Shown here piece after piece: positions 33,332 through 40,119 of a DNA stretch of 51,482 bases. The notes under the pieces are model-generated. The model did no database searches and was not told the DNA's origin. It saw only the letters and a program-made list of their open reading frames with translations. This DNA is from a virus, in the IMG/VR virus record IMGVR_UViG_3300025778_000019, positions 1-51,482 of that record; one strand, written 5' to 3'. Numbering within the stretch: the stretch's first letter is position 1; every line of letters begins with the position of its first letter. The position numbers and the translations under genes are program-made.

Positions 33332-34287
33332 CGAACACCCCCCACCCTTCGATTGAGGATTTCAATTTGGTCGCGGAGGTAGCGGAGACAGTTGGCGATC
33401 TCTGGGCCTGCTGGAACCATGCTTGTGATTAGTCCTCCGTCGTGGTGTATTTTGCTTTCTAGGAAAGCCAGCTCTCTTTCCAGCGGCATCTCATCCGATG
33501 GTTCAGGGAATCCTCTGTATATTTTCACGCAGTCCGGACAAGTCGCGTCATCAGACCGCATTTCCGGAGGATTAGTTGATAGGTATGAAGACCCGCTGTC
33601 TTTCCCGCATATTTTGCATGGGACGCTTATCATCATTGGCAACGGGCGGCGGGTGCGGAAGCGGCGGTTAAATATGTTTGCTGGCTTGCCTTGCCAATAC
33701 CCAGATACATCTTCCCACCGTTCGATTTCAAAAGTGGATGATTCGTCCCCCCGCTGGACAAGCTCTTTTGTGTGGGTGAACTCTCGCCATTCGGGTTTAA
33801 CTTCGCTCTGAACTGCTTCTCCACACGCCTTGCAATAGGTTCCATTTCCTATTTGCTCGCAGTGCTTATGCTCGCACCCTTTCCGCGCTGGACACTCCTT
33901 ATTCCCTTCGTGGATGAAACCGCCAGCGTCCCCGAGTCGCGGCACGTTATGAAAGACGCGCTCGCCGCAATAGGAGCATGTTGGATAGCTCACGGATTCC
34001 TCTGGCGCGGGTACGAGTGCGGCTTCGGCTTTCACGGCAAGGTCATGCCAATAGTCTGAGTTCTTGCAGCGTAAGGCTTCGGCCTCCCAATGATTTGCAG
34101 ATTGTTCTACCTTGTTCAGAAGCTCCCTGAGCCTTGCGACCTCGTTCTCTGCTTCTCGCTTCTGGAACATCTGGTCGTCGGCAGACTTGTTGGCGATTTC
34201 AAGAGCGTCGTGAAGTCTGTTTATCGTGAAGTCTGCGAGAGAATGCTTTCCCTCTCCAGTTTCGGAGTGTGTGGTTTCGGTGTTCAT
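33328..34287 (-). CDS. Coiled-coil protein with zinc-binding cysteine clusters
   Basis: The protein has 319 residues. Residues 20-95 are a coiled coil (EAENEVARLRELLNKVEQSANHW), then several Cys pairs: CSYCGER near 103, CPARKGCEHKHCEQI and CKACGEA near 130-158, CKICGKD near 223 and CPDC near 247, typical of structural zinc sites. The C-terminus is helical. Two neighbours (34284 and 34748) share the EVARLRELL-type coil, so the three may be related. Coupled by ATGA. Function unknown; nucleic-acid or protein binding is plausible. Confidence 0.6.
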   Translation of the reverse strand: MNTETTHSETGEGKHSLADFTINRLHDALEIANKSADDQMFQKREAENEVARLRELLNKVEQSANHWEAEALRCKNSDYWHDLAVKAEAALVPAPEESVSYPTCSYCGERVFHNVPRLGDAGGFIHEGNKECPARKGCEHKHCEQIGNGTYCKACGEAVQSEVKPEWREFTHTKELVQRGDESSTFEIERWEDVSGYWQGKPANIFNRRFRTRRPLPMMISVPCKICGKDSGSSYLSTNPPEMRSDDATCPDCVKIYRGFPEPSDEMPLERELAFLESKIHHDGGLITSMVPAGPEIANCLRYLRDQIEILNRRVGGVR

Positions 34288-34302
34288 TTGGTTAGTTGGT
34301 TG
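34284..34302. repeat. 19-bp gene-junction repeat, copy A
   Basis: TCATTTGGTTAGTTGGTTG on the plus strand spans the stop/start overlap of two genes and is identical to 34748-34766. It encodes the NQLTK ending on the minus strand and supplies the A/C-rich leader before the next ATG. Confidence 0.7.
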
Positions 34303-34751
34303 AGTTGTTCATATTCTGCGTGAAGTTTTCTCCAGTCTTCTATTTTCATACGCCCTACTCCTGCCGAAAACAGCCTCTCCAGCAGCTCGCGGAGCTTCTG
34401 GTTCTCCTCTTTAAGATTCCCATAAAGATCCTCCAGTTTAGACCTTTCTTCCTTATACTTAGTGTACCACTCGTTTTGAGCGGCCCACTTTGCTTGATCA
34501 AAGCCAGCCTGAAAACTTGGAGTGTGATAAAATCCAGCTTCGATAAAATCACCTCCCAAGATAATATCCTTGAGCCTTTTAACTTCAGCCTCCGCCTTCT
34601 GCCTCGCCTCGCGCTCGCGGCAGAGGTCGGTTCTGGCAATCGCATGGCCGTCAAAGGCAAGTGCTAGACCGCAAGACATTACGCGGCCTGCAAAATGCTT
34701 CATTTCAATTTGTTCACTCCCGCAGTGAGGGCAGTTTTCGGGGGCGGTCAT
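34284..34751 (-). CDS. Zinc-finger plus coiled-coil protein
   Basis: The protein has 155 residues. It starts APENCPHCGSEQIE (one CxxC) with a further Cys near residue 27, then a long helical coil (REREARQKAEAEVKRLKD, KEENQKLRELLERLF) and ends in NQLTK. The same NQLTK ending and the same 19-base junction occur at the end of the next gene upstream (34748), evidence for duplication or cassette exchange. ATGA-coupled both ways. Confidence 0.55.
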   Translation of the reverse strand: MTAPENCPHCGSEQIEMKHFAGRVMSCGLALAFDGHAIARTDLCREREARQKAEAEVKRLKDIILGGDFIEAGFYHTPSFQAGFDQAKWAAQNEWYTKYKEERSKLEDLYGNLKEENQKLRELLERLFSAGVGRMKIEDWRKLHAEYEQLNQLTK

Positions 34752-34766
34752 TTGGTTAGTTGGTTG
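34748..34766. repeat. 19-bp gene-junction repeat, copy B
   Basis: Identical to 34284-34302, again at a stop/start overlap (ATGA) of neighbouring coiled-coil genes. Confidence 0.7.
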
Positions 34767-35131
34767 GGTTCCTCTGGCGCGGGGGTGAGTTGGGCTTCTA
34801 GTGCCAACGCTTCAGCCATGTTGTATTCTCTTAACAATAGAATCGCTCGGTTCAGAAGCTCACGGAGCCTTGCAACCTCGGCTTCTAGTTTGAGATTCAT
34901 TTCTCCGACTGGTTCACAAGCGTAGCAGGAGCCTTGGCATCCTCGTTTAAAGCGATCAAGTTCCTCACGAAGCCTTGCGACCTCGTTGGTTTTGTCTTCG
35001 TATTCGTTGAGGATACGGCAAAGCGATCCCAAATCGTAGTTGTCGTACTTGCGGTCATCCCAAAGGTAGTGATGCCCATCTTCAGACATTTTAATTTCCC
35101 AGCGTGGCGTTGGTGTGGTGTCGGGGTTCAT
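34748..35131 (-). CDS. Coiled-coil hypothetical protein
   Basis: The protein has 127 residues. It has a small N-terminal region (PRWEIKMSEDGHHYLWDDRKYDNYDLGS), then heptad coils (TNEVARLREELDRFK, LEAEVARLRELLNRAI), a Cys pair (CQGSCYACE) and the shared NQLTK end. The coil resembles the one at 33328. The start is at ATG 35131; no ribosome site is seen. Likely an oligomer or adaptor; function unknown. Confidence 0.55.
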   Translation of the reverse strand: MNPDTTPTPRWEIKMSEDGHHYLWDDRKYDNYDLGSLCRILNEYEDKTNEVARLREELDRFKRGCQGSCYACEPVGEMNLKLEAEVARLRELLNRAILLLREYNMAEALALEAQLTPAPEEPNQLTK

Positions 35132-35135
35132 TTTA

Positions 35136-35414
35136 CTATTGTAGTTTCAAGAATTGTTTTGTTGTTATGACTTTGGGGTGAATAGGCTTTAATCGGAACG
35201 GGAAACCGCCCTCGTAGCCAAGCCACGACAAACACCAGTTGCGGAATTGCTGGACTTCAAGGGCTAGATCAAAAAGCCACCAAGGAACATTTCGTACGAC
35301 CGCGCAGTTTTCTTGTTCGCTCCAGTAAATAGGGCAAAACAAAAACCATCCAGAATGGGATACTAGGTAGCTTTCTACCTCGTTGTTAGTATCGGGGTTC
35401 ATATCAGTATTCAT
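35136..35414 (-). CDS. Small aromatic-rich hypothetical protein
   Basis: The protein has 92 residues from ATG 35414 (the ATGA overlap with the 47-residue gene sets this start). It is rich in Trp and Phe (SHSGWFLFCPIYWSEQEN, NWCLSWLGYEGGFPFRLKP). No hydrophobic stretch is long enough for a clear membrane helix. No family recognised. Confidence 0.5.
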   Translation of the reverse strand: MNTDMNPDTNNEVESYLVSHSGWFLFCPIYWSEQENCAVVRNVPWWLFDLALEVQQFRNWCLSWLGYEGGFPFRLKPIHPKVITTKQFLKLQ

Positions 35415-35554
35415 TTCCACCAAGCCCCCCATTCGTATTGTTTAGGGCTGACCCACATTTCCCTTCCTTTCAAGTAGCCCCAGAAGCGCTTTGTTTTATC
35501 CTGGTTCCAATCGCCCCTACAGAGGGGGCCGTATTTAGACTGAGCCTTTTTCAT
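35411..35554 (-). CDS. Very small basic protein (47 residues)
   Basis: MKKAQSKYGPLCRGDWNQD, then KTKRFWGYLKGREMWVSPKQ, ending GAWWK. The ATG at 35554 overlaps the stop of the upstream gene (ATGA), which fixes the start; a longer frame upstream is rejected for that reason. Basic and Trp-rich; function unknown. Confidence 0.45.
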   Translation of the reverse strand: MKKAQSKYGPLCRGDWNQDKTKRFWGYLKGREMWVSPKQYEWGAWWK

Positions 35555-35796
35555 CTCAATGCGGAGGCATGGCATCCGGCAATATGGATGACCAGGTACA
35601 GGGAAGCCCACGGTGCGGCGATGATGAGAAGGGTGGCCCAGATTGGAAACTTCTTGGTATTTCCCGTGGCAACACTACAGCCCTCCTCGAACCCCCTGGC
35701 AAAAGCGCCTTTGACGCGTTGTTCCGTATCGGGAATTGTCCCGTCGGGATTCAAAAAACGGATCCCCTCGCTAGACCAATATTCTTGAGGTGTCAT
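35551..35796 (-). CDS. Small single-pass membrane protein
   Basis: The protein has 81 residues from ATG 35796 (MTPQEYWSSEG), with an AGAGG-like ribosome site 7 bases ahead. An earlier ATG at 35826 is also possible and would overlap the previous gene by 17 bases. A hydrophobic helix near the C-terminus (FPIWATLLIIAAPWASLYLVI) is a likely membrane span, with a cytoplasmic head of about 45 residues. Possibly a superinfection-exclusion or host-interaction protein, but nothing specific is seen. Confidence 0.5.
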   Translation of the reverse strand: MTPQEYWSSEGIRFLNPDGTIPDTEQRVKGAFARGFEEGCSVATGNTKKFPIWATLLIIAAPWASLYLVIHIAGCHASALR

Positions 35797-35809
35797 GGCA
35801 ATGCCTCTT

Positions 35810-36094
35810 TTAGAAAGGGATTCCATCGCCTTCGCCGTGATGGCGCTGGGGCTCATTGCGGTCCGGCTGGTCGCGCTGGACCACTTCGCGCCAATTCCCG
35901 ACGATTGGGGATTGAACCTTGGCTGCCCGCTCCTCCTTGGTGAGGGATTGCTTGATATACCCGTCCCACTCTTCGGTTTTGGAATCGAAGAGGACGAGAT
36001 CGCAGAAAATGGCTTTATTGCCGGTCTTCTTACGGATTACTGATTTGAACTTGGATTTATCCAAGAGGGTCACGTCGATATTAACTATTTTCAT
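35810..36094 (-). CDS. Conserved-looking small protein
   Basis: The protein has 94 residues from ATG 36094 (MKIVNIDVTLLDKSKFKSV). Pattern: strand, helix, KKTGNKAIFCDLVLFDSK, EWDGYIKQSLTKEERA, SPIVGNWREV. I recall similar short proteins in other phages, usually annotated only as hypothetical. It follows an A/C-rich leader (CCAACCAACATC) without a ribosome site. A 12-residue longer frame is rejected. Confidence 0.55.
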   Translation of the reverse strand: MKIVNIDVTLLDKSKFKSVIRKKTGNKAIFCDLVLFDSKTEEWDGYIKQSLTKEERAAKVQSPIVGNWREVVQRDQPDRNEPQRHHGEGDGIPF

Positions 36095-36114
36095 GATGTT
36101 GGTTGGGTTTGTTG

Positions 36115-36240
36115 TTACGGGTGATTGCATTTGGGGCAGCTACGGATATTCAGGAAGTTCTTCTCAAGAACGCTGTAGCAGGAGGGGCATAGGCCTACGG
36201 CCTTGACGTAGGCGCTCCAGATTCGGCGGAGTAGTTTCAT
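36115..36240 (-). CDS. Tiny zinc-ribbon protein (41 residues)
   Basis: MKLLRRIWSAYVKAVGL, then CPSC and CPKC spaced 18 residues apart (CPSCYSVLEKNFLNIR, then SCPKC), a full four-cysteine zinc ribbon. The ATG overlaps the stop of the helicase gene (CAATGA), so it is translationally coupled to it. Likely binds nucleic acid or a partner protein. Confidence 0.6.
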   Translation of the reverse strand: MKLLRRIWSAYVKAVGLCPSCYSVLEKNFLNIRSCPKCNHP

Positions 36241-37871
36241 TGTTGGGTGGGTGGATAAGTTTCGATGTGGCTGTAGCGCCCGGTGTTATTGTCAACCTGG
36301 ACAAACGGGGATTTCTTGACCTCCCCCCAAAGGCGCCAGAACGTGGGATTGCTCATTCCTGTCTGCTCCTTCATGTAGCGGAGAAGCTCACTGGGCTTAC
36401 GGCCGCCGACTGTTGCTTTCAGGGCCTCGATGATGTCATCGGGCTTATACTTGTCGGGGAACTGGCCGCTGTTGGCGCCCTTCCCGGCTGCCGTCTTCGG
36501 CTGCTTGAGATCGGTTGGATCAACGGCCTCTTCGCGGTGGAAGAGGGGCCAATTCCAGCGGACAACAAACGGATCCTGGGGGGCGAAGTTGCGGAGCGTG
36601 GCGTCGATCGTGAAATGCTCCTCCAGGGTGTGAGGGGTCATTGTCAGAATCGCGTCGGGATCTCGGGCAAAGACTCCGGATCCTCCGATTCGGTCCATGC
36701 TGTCCTTTGCTGCCTGGTTCCCCTTGGAGTAGTGGGCTCCGAAAGCGATGGCAGCGCCGGTCTTGACCGCGATGGCTTCCAGCTCATTGAGCATGGAGGC
36801 AACGTCGCCGGCCTTGTTCTCGTCTCGATCTCCCAGGGCCTTGTAAATGGGATCGAAGATGATGAGATAGTAATCCTCTTCCAGGAGGCGCTTGATAATG
36901 TCCTCCGACATTTTTTCGATGCCGTCCACCAGGCCGCGGAGCGTCCAGCATTGGAACATCCCGCGCTCCGGGGTGACCCCCTTGGCAGTGCAAATATCCC
37001 CGAAACGCTTGGCAAAGAAGGCGCGCTGAATCTCGAAGTTGATATAGCAAACCTTCCCCTTGGCTGTTGGGTTTCCCCACCAGGGAGTGCCGGTTGCCAC
37101 GCTGATCCCCAAGTCCATTAGGGAGAATGTCTTTCTCCCCTTGGATGTGCCTCCGATGATGAGCTTGGATCCGCGGTGCAGGAATCCCTGGACGAGTTCC
37201 GGCGGCGGGCTTGGGAGATTTTCACCGATGAGCTGGCTCATGTCATCGAGGGCCGGAAGCCTCCCGGCTTTTCCCTTTCCTATCGCCTTGAGCTTGGTCT
37301 GGGCGCAGTCGAGGAGCGATGGGAGGTCTGCCTTTGGGGCCTTGGCCTCCCTGGCAATCTCCTGGGTGAGTTCGAGGAGCTGCCTCGCCGTCTGCTTTTC
37401 ACGGATCGTCGAAATGTACTGCTCGATGTTGGTAGCTGTCGGGACAAAGAACTGAAGGTCTGCAATGGCTCCAGGGCCTCCGACGCTTTCGAGCCTCCCA
37501 GCGTCGAGGAGTTCCTGGGTTACTGTGACGAGATCAACGGCCTTTCCCTGGTTCCATAGGTTGAAGATCGTTGAGAAAACGGTCTTGTGAGCCGGGATGT
37601 GGAAATCGCGTTCGTCAATCTGCTCGGCAGCAACGGCCATGGATGGCCGCGGCGCCTGAAGGATGGACGAGAGGACGGCCTTTTCAGCGTCAGGGCTAGC
37701 GGGGAGGGCATCCTCCTGTGGTTCTGCCTTCCGCTGCCTGGCTGGGGCCAGCCGCGGGGCCGGTTCGCTTGGTGTGCGCTGTAATGGCGCGGGCTCTTGG
37801 CGTTGTTCCGGAGGAATGTCGTCCGAGTCTGTAGACGCGCCTGCCTTGAGTGCAAAACGAAGCCCGTTCAT
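36237..37871 (-). CDS. DnaB-type replicative helicase fusion (DnaB N-domain + RecA-like ATPase)
   Basis: The protein has 544 residues. Residues 55-160 match the DnaB N-terminal domain (PDAEKAVLSSILQ, IPAHKTVFSTIFNLWNQGKAVDLVTV). The RecA-like ATPase has Walker A GGTSKGRKTF near 240, a Walker B-like LIIFDPIYKALGD and HYSKGNQ, then a winged region at the C-terminus with Gly/Lys-rich PFVQVDNNTGRY. Unlike DnaB, the ATPase resembles the AAA_25/RepA type. Start ATG overlaps the upstream gene by ATGA. No DNA polymerase or primase gene is visible, so host polymerase is probably used. Confidence 0.75.
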   Translation of the reverse strand: MNGLRFALKAGASTDSDDIPPEQRQEPAPLQRTPSEPAPRLAPARQRKAEPQEDALPASPDAEKAVLSSILQAPRPSMAVAAEQIDERDFHIPAHKTVFSTIFNLWNQGKAVDLVTVTQELLDAGRLESVGGPGAIADLQFFVPTATNIEQYISTIREKQTARQLLELTQEIAREAKAPKADLPSLLDCAQTKLKAIGKGKAGRLPALDDMSQLIGENLPSPPPELVQGFLHRGSKLIIGGTSKGRKTFSLMDLGISVATGTPWWGNPTAKGKVCYINFEIQRAFFAKRFGDICTAKGVTPERGMFQCWTLRGLVDGIEKMSEDIIKRLLEEDYYLIIFDPIYKALGDRDENKAGDVASMLNELEAIAVKTGAAIAFGAHYSKGNQAAKDSMDRIGGSGVFARDPDAILTMTPHTLEEHFTIDATLRNFAPQDPFVVRWNWPLFHREEAVDPTDLKQPKTAAGKGANSGQFPDKYKPDDIIEALKATVGGRKPSELLRYMKEQTGMSNPTFWRLWGEVKKSPFVQVDNNTGRYSHIETYPPTQQ

Positions 37872-38062
37872 TTTGCCTTCGGGACGATGTGCTTATTGAC
37901 ATAGGACTGGAGAAGGTCGCGCGCGCGCTCGGCGTCAACGCGTCCCTCCGGCGTATCCGGGAAGCTGAATTGCTTGATAGGTAGCGGGACGGAGCGCTCT
38001 AGCCTTGTTCCTGCCGGCCCCGTGGGGGTGCAGAGGGTCAGTTCGATGTGGATGGGAATCAT
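37868..38062 (-). CDS. Small hypothetical protein
   Basis: The protein has 64 residues (MIPIHIELTLCTPTGPAGT, RLERSVPLPIKQFSFPDTPEG, then a C-terminal helix AERARDLLQSYVNKHI). Coupled by ATGA on both sides, between the SF2 helicase and the DnaB-like helicase. No family recognised. Confidence 0.5.
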   Translation of the reverse strand: MIPIHIELTLCTPTGPAGTRLERSVPLPIKQFSFPDTPEGRVDAERARDLLQSYVNKHIVPKAK

Positions 38063-39204
38063 AGAATGGTGACGTTGTAACCTAGACGGCGATAGACGGC
38101 GATTCGCTGCCGCGATTGTGCCGCAAGAAAGTAGTGATGGACATCGGAAAAGTCATGGATTGTTCCATGGGATTTTGAAGATCCCGTGTGGGCGTCGTGG
38201 AAAGCTCGGAGAACGCGGCCTGTGCGCTGTTCTGCCTTGGCGGCGCTGCGGCCGGCCGATACCTGGATCAAGACATTCGCCCTGGGAACGTCAAGGCCCT
38301 CGTCTGCCAGGGACGTTGCAATCATGCAACGGAGATCCCCGGAGGCGAATCGGGCAATGGCATCCCGGCGCTTCTTGGCTCCCATTTTGGAAAAAACCAT
38401 TTCGGCTCCCGGGATGAGGGCGGCTAGGGCCTGGCCGTGGTCGATCTTGCCGACCAGGATGAGAACGGAATCGCCCGCGGTGGTGTGCTTGGTGGCTAGA
38501 TCAACGACGAACGTGTTCTTCTTCTGGTTCTTTTCAACTCCCAGGTCCAGGGCGGCCTGCCAGATTGCGCGGCTTTTCTGCTCATCCGCTCCGCTCTTGG
38601 TGCGGAAAAGGAACGGCCACTTCTTTTTTCTCTCCTCAATGACAGGGTAGGCTGCGTCATAGATAGCCTTCTCCATCTCGCTCTTGAAATTGGGGGAGTG
38701 AATGAGGACGCGGGCCTCGGTGATCTGTCCGGCTTCTACCAAGGGAGCCCTTTCAACCTCATGGACGATCGGGCCGATGAGCCTGTAAACGTCATCTCTC
38801 AAGGCGTCGGCGCGGTCTGGTGTGGCGGAAAGACCCCATCGGGCTCCCTGGTGATGGGTAAGGATCTTTCGATGTTCCGGGGCTGCAATGTGGTGGCATT
38901 CATCCAGGATGACCAGGGCGTACCCTTCTAGGGAGGGGCACCCTGCGTAGCAGAAGAAATCCAAGTTGCGCGCGCCCCACCATGGGAATAGGTCAACGGC
39001 TCTGCGGCCCTGTTCAACCTGCTCGGTGGTGTTGGCTACCCAGGCGAATCGTGCCAAGCCTATCGGGCCGGTGATGAATCCCGCCTTTTGCAGGGCGGCG
39101 GCTCCGATGATGGTCTTCCCGCTGCCGGCTGGGGATTTTACAATCCCGCGGTGAGTTCTCACCAGGGCTTCGACGGCTGGAATTTGGTAGTCTCGTAGGT
39201 TCAT
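38059..39204 (-). CDS. SF2 DEAD/DEAH-type helicase
   Basis: The protein has 381 residues from ATG 39204 (MNLRDYQIPAVEALVRTHRG). Motif I is SPAGSGKT (24-31), motif II VILDECHH, motif III-like LSATPDRADAL, motif VI QRTGRVLRAFHD; the order suits a UvsW/RAD25-like DNA helicase. An upstream start (10 residues longer) is less likely. Probable role: replication, fork processing or recombination. Its 3' end contains a degenerate, plus-strand-oriented copy of the palindromic element (38093-38111). Confidence 0.75.
   Translation of the reverse strand: MNLRDYQIPAVEALVRTHRGIVKSPAGSGKTIIGAAALQKAGFITGPIGLARFAWVANTTEQVEQGRRAVDLFPWWGARNLDFFCYAGCPSLEGYALVILDECHHIAAPEHRKILTHHQGARWGLSATPDRADALRDDVYRLIGPIVHEVERAPLVEAGQITEARVLIHSPNFKSEMEKAIYDAAYPVIEERKKKWPFLFRTKSGADEQKSRAIWQAALDLGVEKNQKKNTFVVDLATKHTTAGDSVLILVGKIDHGQALAALIPGAEMVFSKMGAKKRRDAIARFASGDLRCMIATSLADEGLDVPRANVLIQVSAGRSAAKAEQRTGRVLRAFHDAHTGSSKSHGTIHDFSDVHHYFLAAQSRQRIAVYRRLGYNVTIL
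38093..38111 (+). repeat. Degenerate palindromic element (plus orientation) inside helicase gene
   Basis: TAGACGGCGATTCGCTGCC differs at two positions from the consensus and runs in the plus direction. It lies in the helicase coding sequence (RQRIAVYRR), so it may be chance or a relic. Confidence 0.35.
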
Positions 39205-39247
39205 AAATTGGTGCCGGTCTTTCCCGGCTGTCACCTAGTGATGAGCG

Positions 39248-39352
39248 CTATAGCGGCTGGTTCCGCGCAGTTACGAAAACGCTCTTTCGGGCCGTGCCTT
39301 CCTGCACAGTTGCGGCCATCCCTTCTATTTCGGTGCAGCGGGAGAAGTTCAT
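39248..39352 (-). CDS. Possible tiny protein (34 residues)
   Basis: MNFSRCTEIEGMAATVQEG, then TARKSVFVTARNQPL. Its ATG overlaps the TGA of the Acb2-like gene (TGATG), and it ends in the gap before the helicase. Frame and coupling suggest a real gene, but it is very short and has no recognisable motif. Confidence 0.3.
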   Translation of the reverse strand: MNFSRCTEIEGMAATVQEGTARKSVFVTARNQPL

Positions 39353-39603
39353 CAGAGCTTTAAACCATCGGCGCAGGGCTCGACGATCGTGTTGCTGGGG
39401 TTGTAGCTCTCGGGGTAGCAGGTGCGGCCGTCGTTGAGACGCTTTAGGTCCATGCCGAACCACATAACTGCCTCCTGGAGCTTGGTAATTCCCAGGCTGC
39501 GCTCCCTGCTGGCAGGGAGTTCCTTTGCCTTCTGAAGCAGGGCGTCGATTCCGACGCGAAGCTCTTTGTTGGCAACGATTCCAGCCTCAATATCTTCTTC
39601 CAT
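39352..39603 (-). CDS. Acb2/Tad1-like anti-defence protein (candidate)
   Basis: The protein has 83 residues. After a helix (IVANKELRVGIDALLQKAKEL) comes SRERSLGITKLQEAVMWFGMDLKRL (about positions 30-54), then a tail YPESYNPSNTIVEP and ADGLKL. The R-E-x-S-L-x-x-T-K-L-x-E-A-x-M-W pattern is, as I remember it, the signature of the Acb2/Tad1 hairpin domain used by phages to sequester cyclic nucleotides of CBASS or related molecules of Thoeris. It sits near integrase and early genes, a usual place for such factors. Function here is inferred from the motif alone. Confidence 0.6.
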   Translation of the reverse strand: MEEDIEAGIVANKELRVGIDALLQKAKELPASRERSLGITKLQEAVMWFGMDLKRLNDGRTCYPESYNPSNTIVEPCADGLKL

Positions 39604-39608
39604 GGTCG

Positions 39609-39884
39609 TTACAGCTTGATATGGGTCACGAGGGCCCGGATGTGATCGGCGGCTTCCTTCAGCTCGAAGCTGGCGAAGTGCCCGACCTTTGCCAGGAATT
39701 CCTCGGCCTTGGCGATGAGGTCTTCCTTTGCGGGGGCCGGGGTTGCCTGTGCCTCCTGGGGAGCCGGAGCTGGATCCACGGGAGTCGGGTTGGGTGTCTC
39801 GGGGGCTGCCTCCTGGGGGGCGGCGTCGAGGGTTTCGGGAGCGGCCTGCTCGGCCGGCGTTTCTACGTTGGTGTCTTCACTCAT
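39609..39884 (-). CDS. Small Pro/Ala/Glu-rich protein with C-terminal helix pair
   Basis: The protein has 91 residues. Residues 1-52 are low-complexity (ETPAEQAAPETLDAAPQEA); the end (EDLIAKAEEFLAKVGHFASFE, then LKEAADHIRALVTHIKL) forms an amphipathic helical pair, perhaps a dimerising domain. It lies five bases before the Acb2-like gene, so they are probably made together. The leader (CACACCATAATTAT) has no ribosome site. Function unknown. Confidence 0.55.
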   Translation of the reverse strand: MSEDTNVETPAEQAAPETLDAAPQEAAPETPNPTPVDPAPAPQEAQATPAPAKEDLIAKAEEFLAKVGHFASFELKEAADHIRALVTHIKL

Positions 39885-39995
39885 ATAATTATGGTGTGTT
39901 GATTGGCCCTTGGTTGGTTACGGGCAGATGGGCCAGGTCAGGCCCGTAAAAGGATAAATTACCAACCAGAATTACCAACCTACAGAGGCGGGCAG

Positions 39996-40045
39996 AAACC
40001 TTGCCAAGGTTGATGTCGAGGGTTCGAATCCCTTCGCCCGCTCCA
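39996..40045 (+). tRNA. tRNA-Gly (GCC), 3' half only
   Basis: Anticodon arm with TTGCCAA loop (anticodon GCC), T arm with TTCGAAT loop and acceptor 3' strand CGCCCGC followed by TCCA can be read. The D arm and acceptor 5' strand are missing, so this is not a functional tRNA but the identity block that restores the host gene on integration. Confidence 0.85.
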
Positions 40046-40064
40046 CTCCCTACTCTGTAGGGAG
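40046..40064 (+). terminator. Hairpin after the tRNA end
   Basis: CTCCCTAC and GTAGGGAG pair perfectly (8 bp) around TCT directly after the tRNA CCA. There is no long T-run. Probably part of the host tRNA transcript end or an integrase-site structure. Confidence 0.5.
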
Positions 40065-40119
40065 CCATGCAAGTCCATACGGATTTGACAAATTGCCAAC
40101 CGGATTGCCAACTTGATTC

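Larger units (their letters stand above)
39957..40113 (+). other. attP: attP: integrase attachment site with tRNA-Gly core and arm repeats
   Basis: Arm-type repeats AATTACCAACC (39957-39967, 39970-39980) lie left and AATTGCCAACC / GATTGCCAACT (40091-40101, 40103-40113) right of the core. The core (39996-40045) is the 3' half of a tRNA-Gly with anticodon GCC in a TTGCCAA loop, T-arm GAGGGTTCGAATCCCTT and the CCA end, followed by a perfect hairpin (40046-40064). The 5' half of the tRNA is absent, as in attP. The integrase starts at 40120. Confidence 0.85.

Noticed and set aside
39957-40064. A complete tRNA gene or a prophage/host border
   Set aside because: Only the 3' half of tRNA-Gly is present, and phage-type genes continue on both sides; this is attP, not an integrated end.
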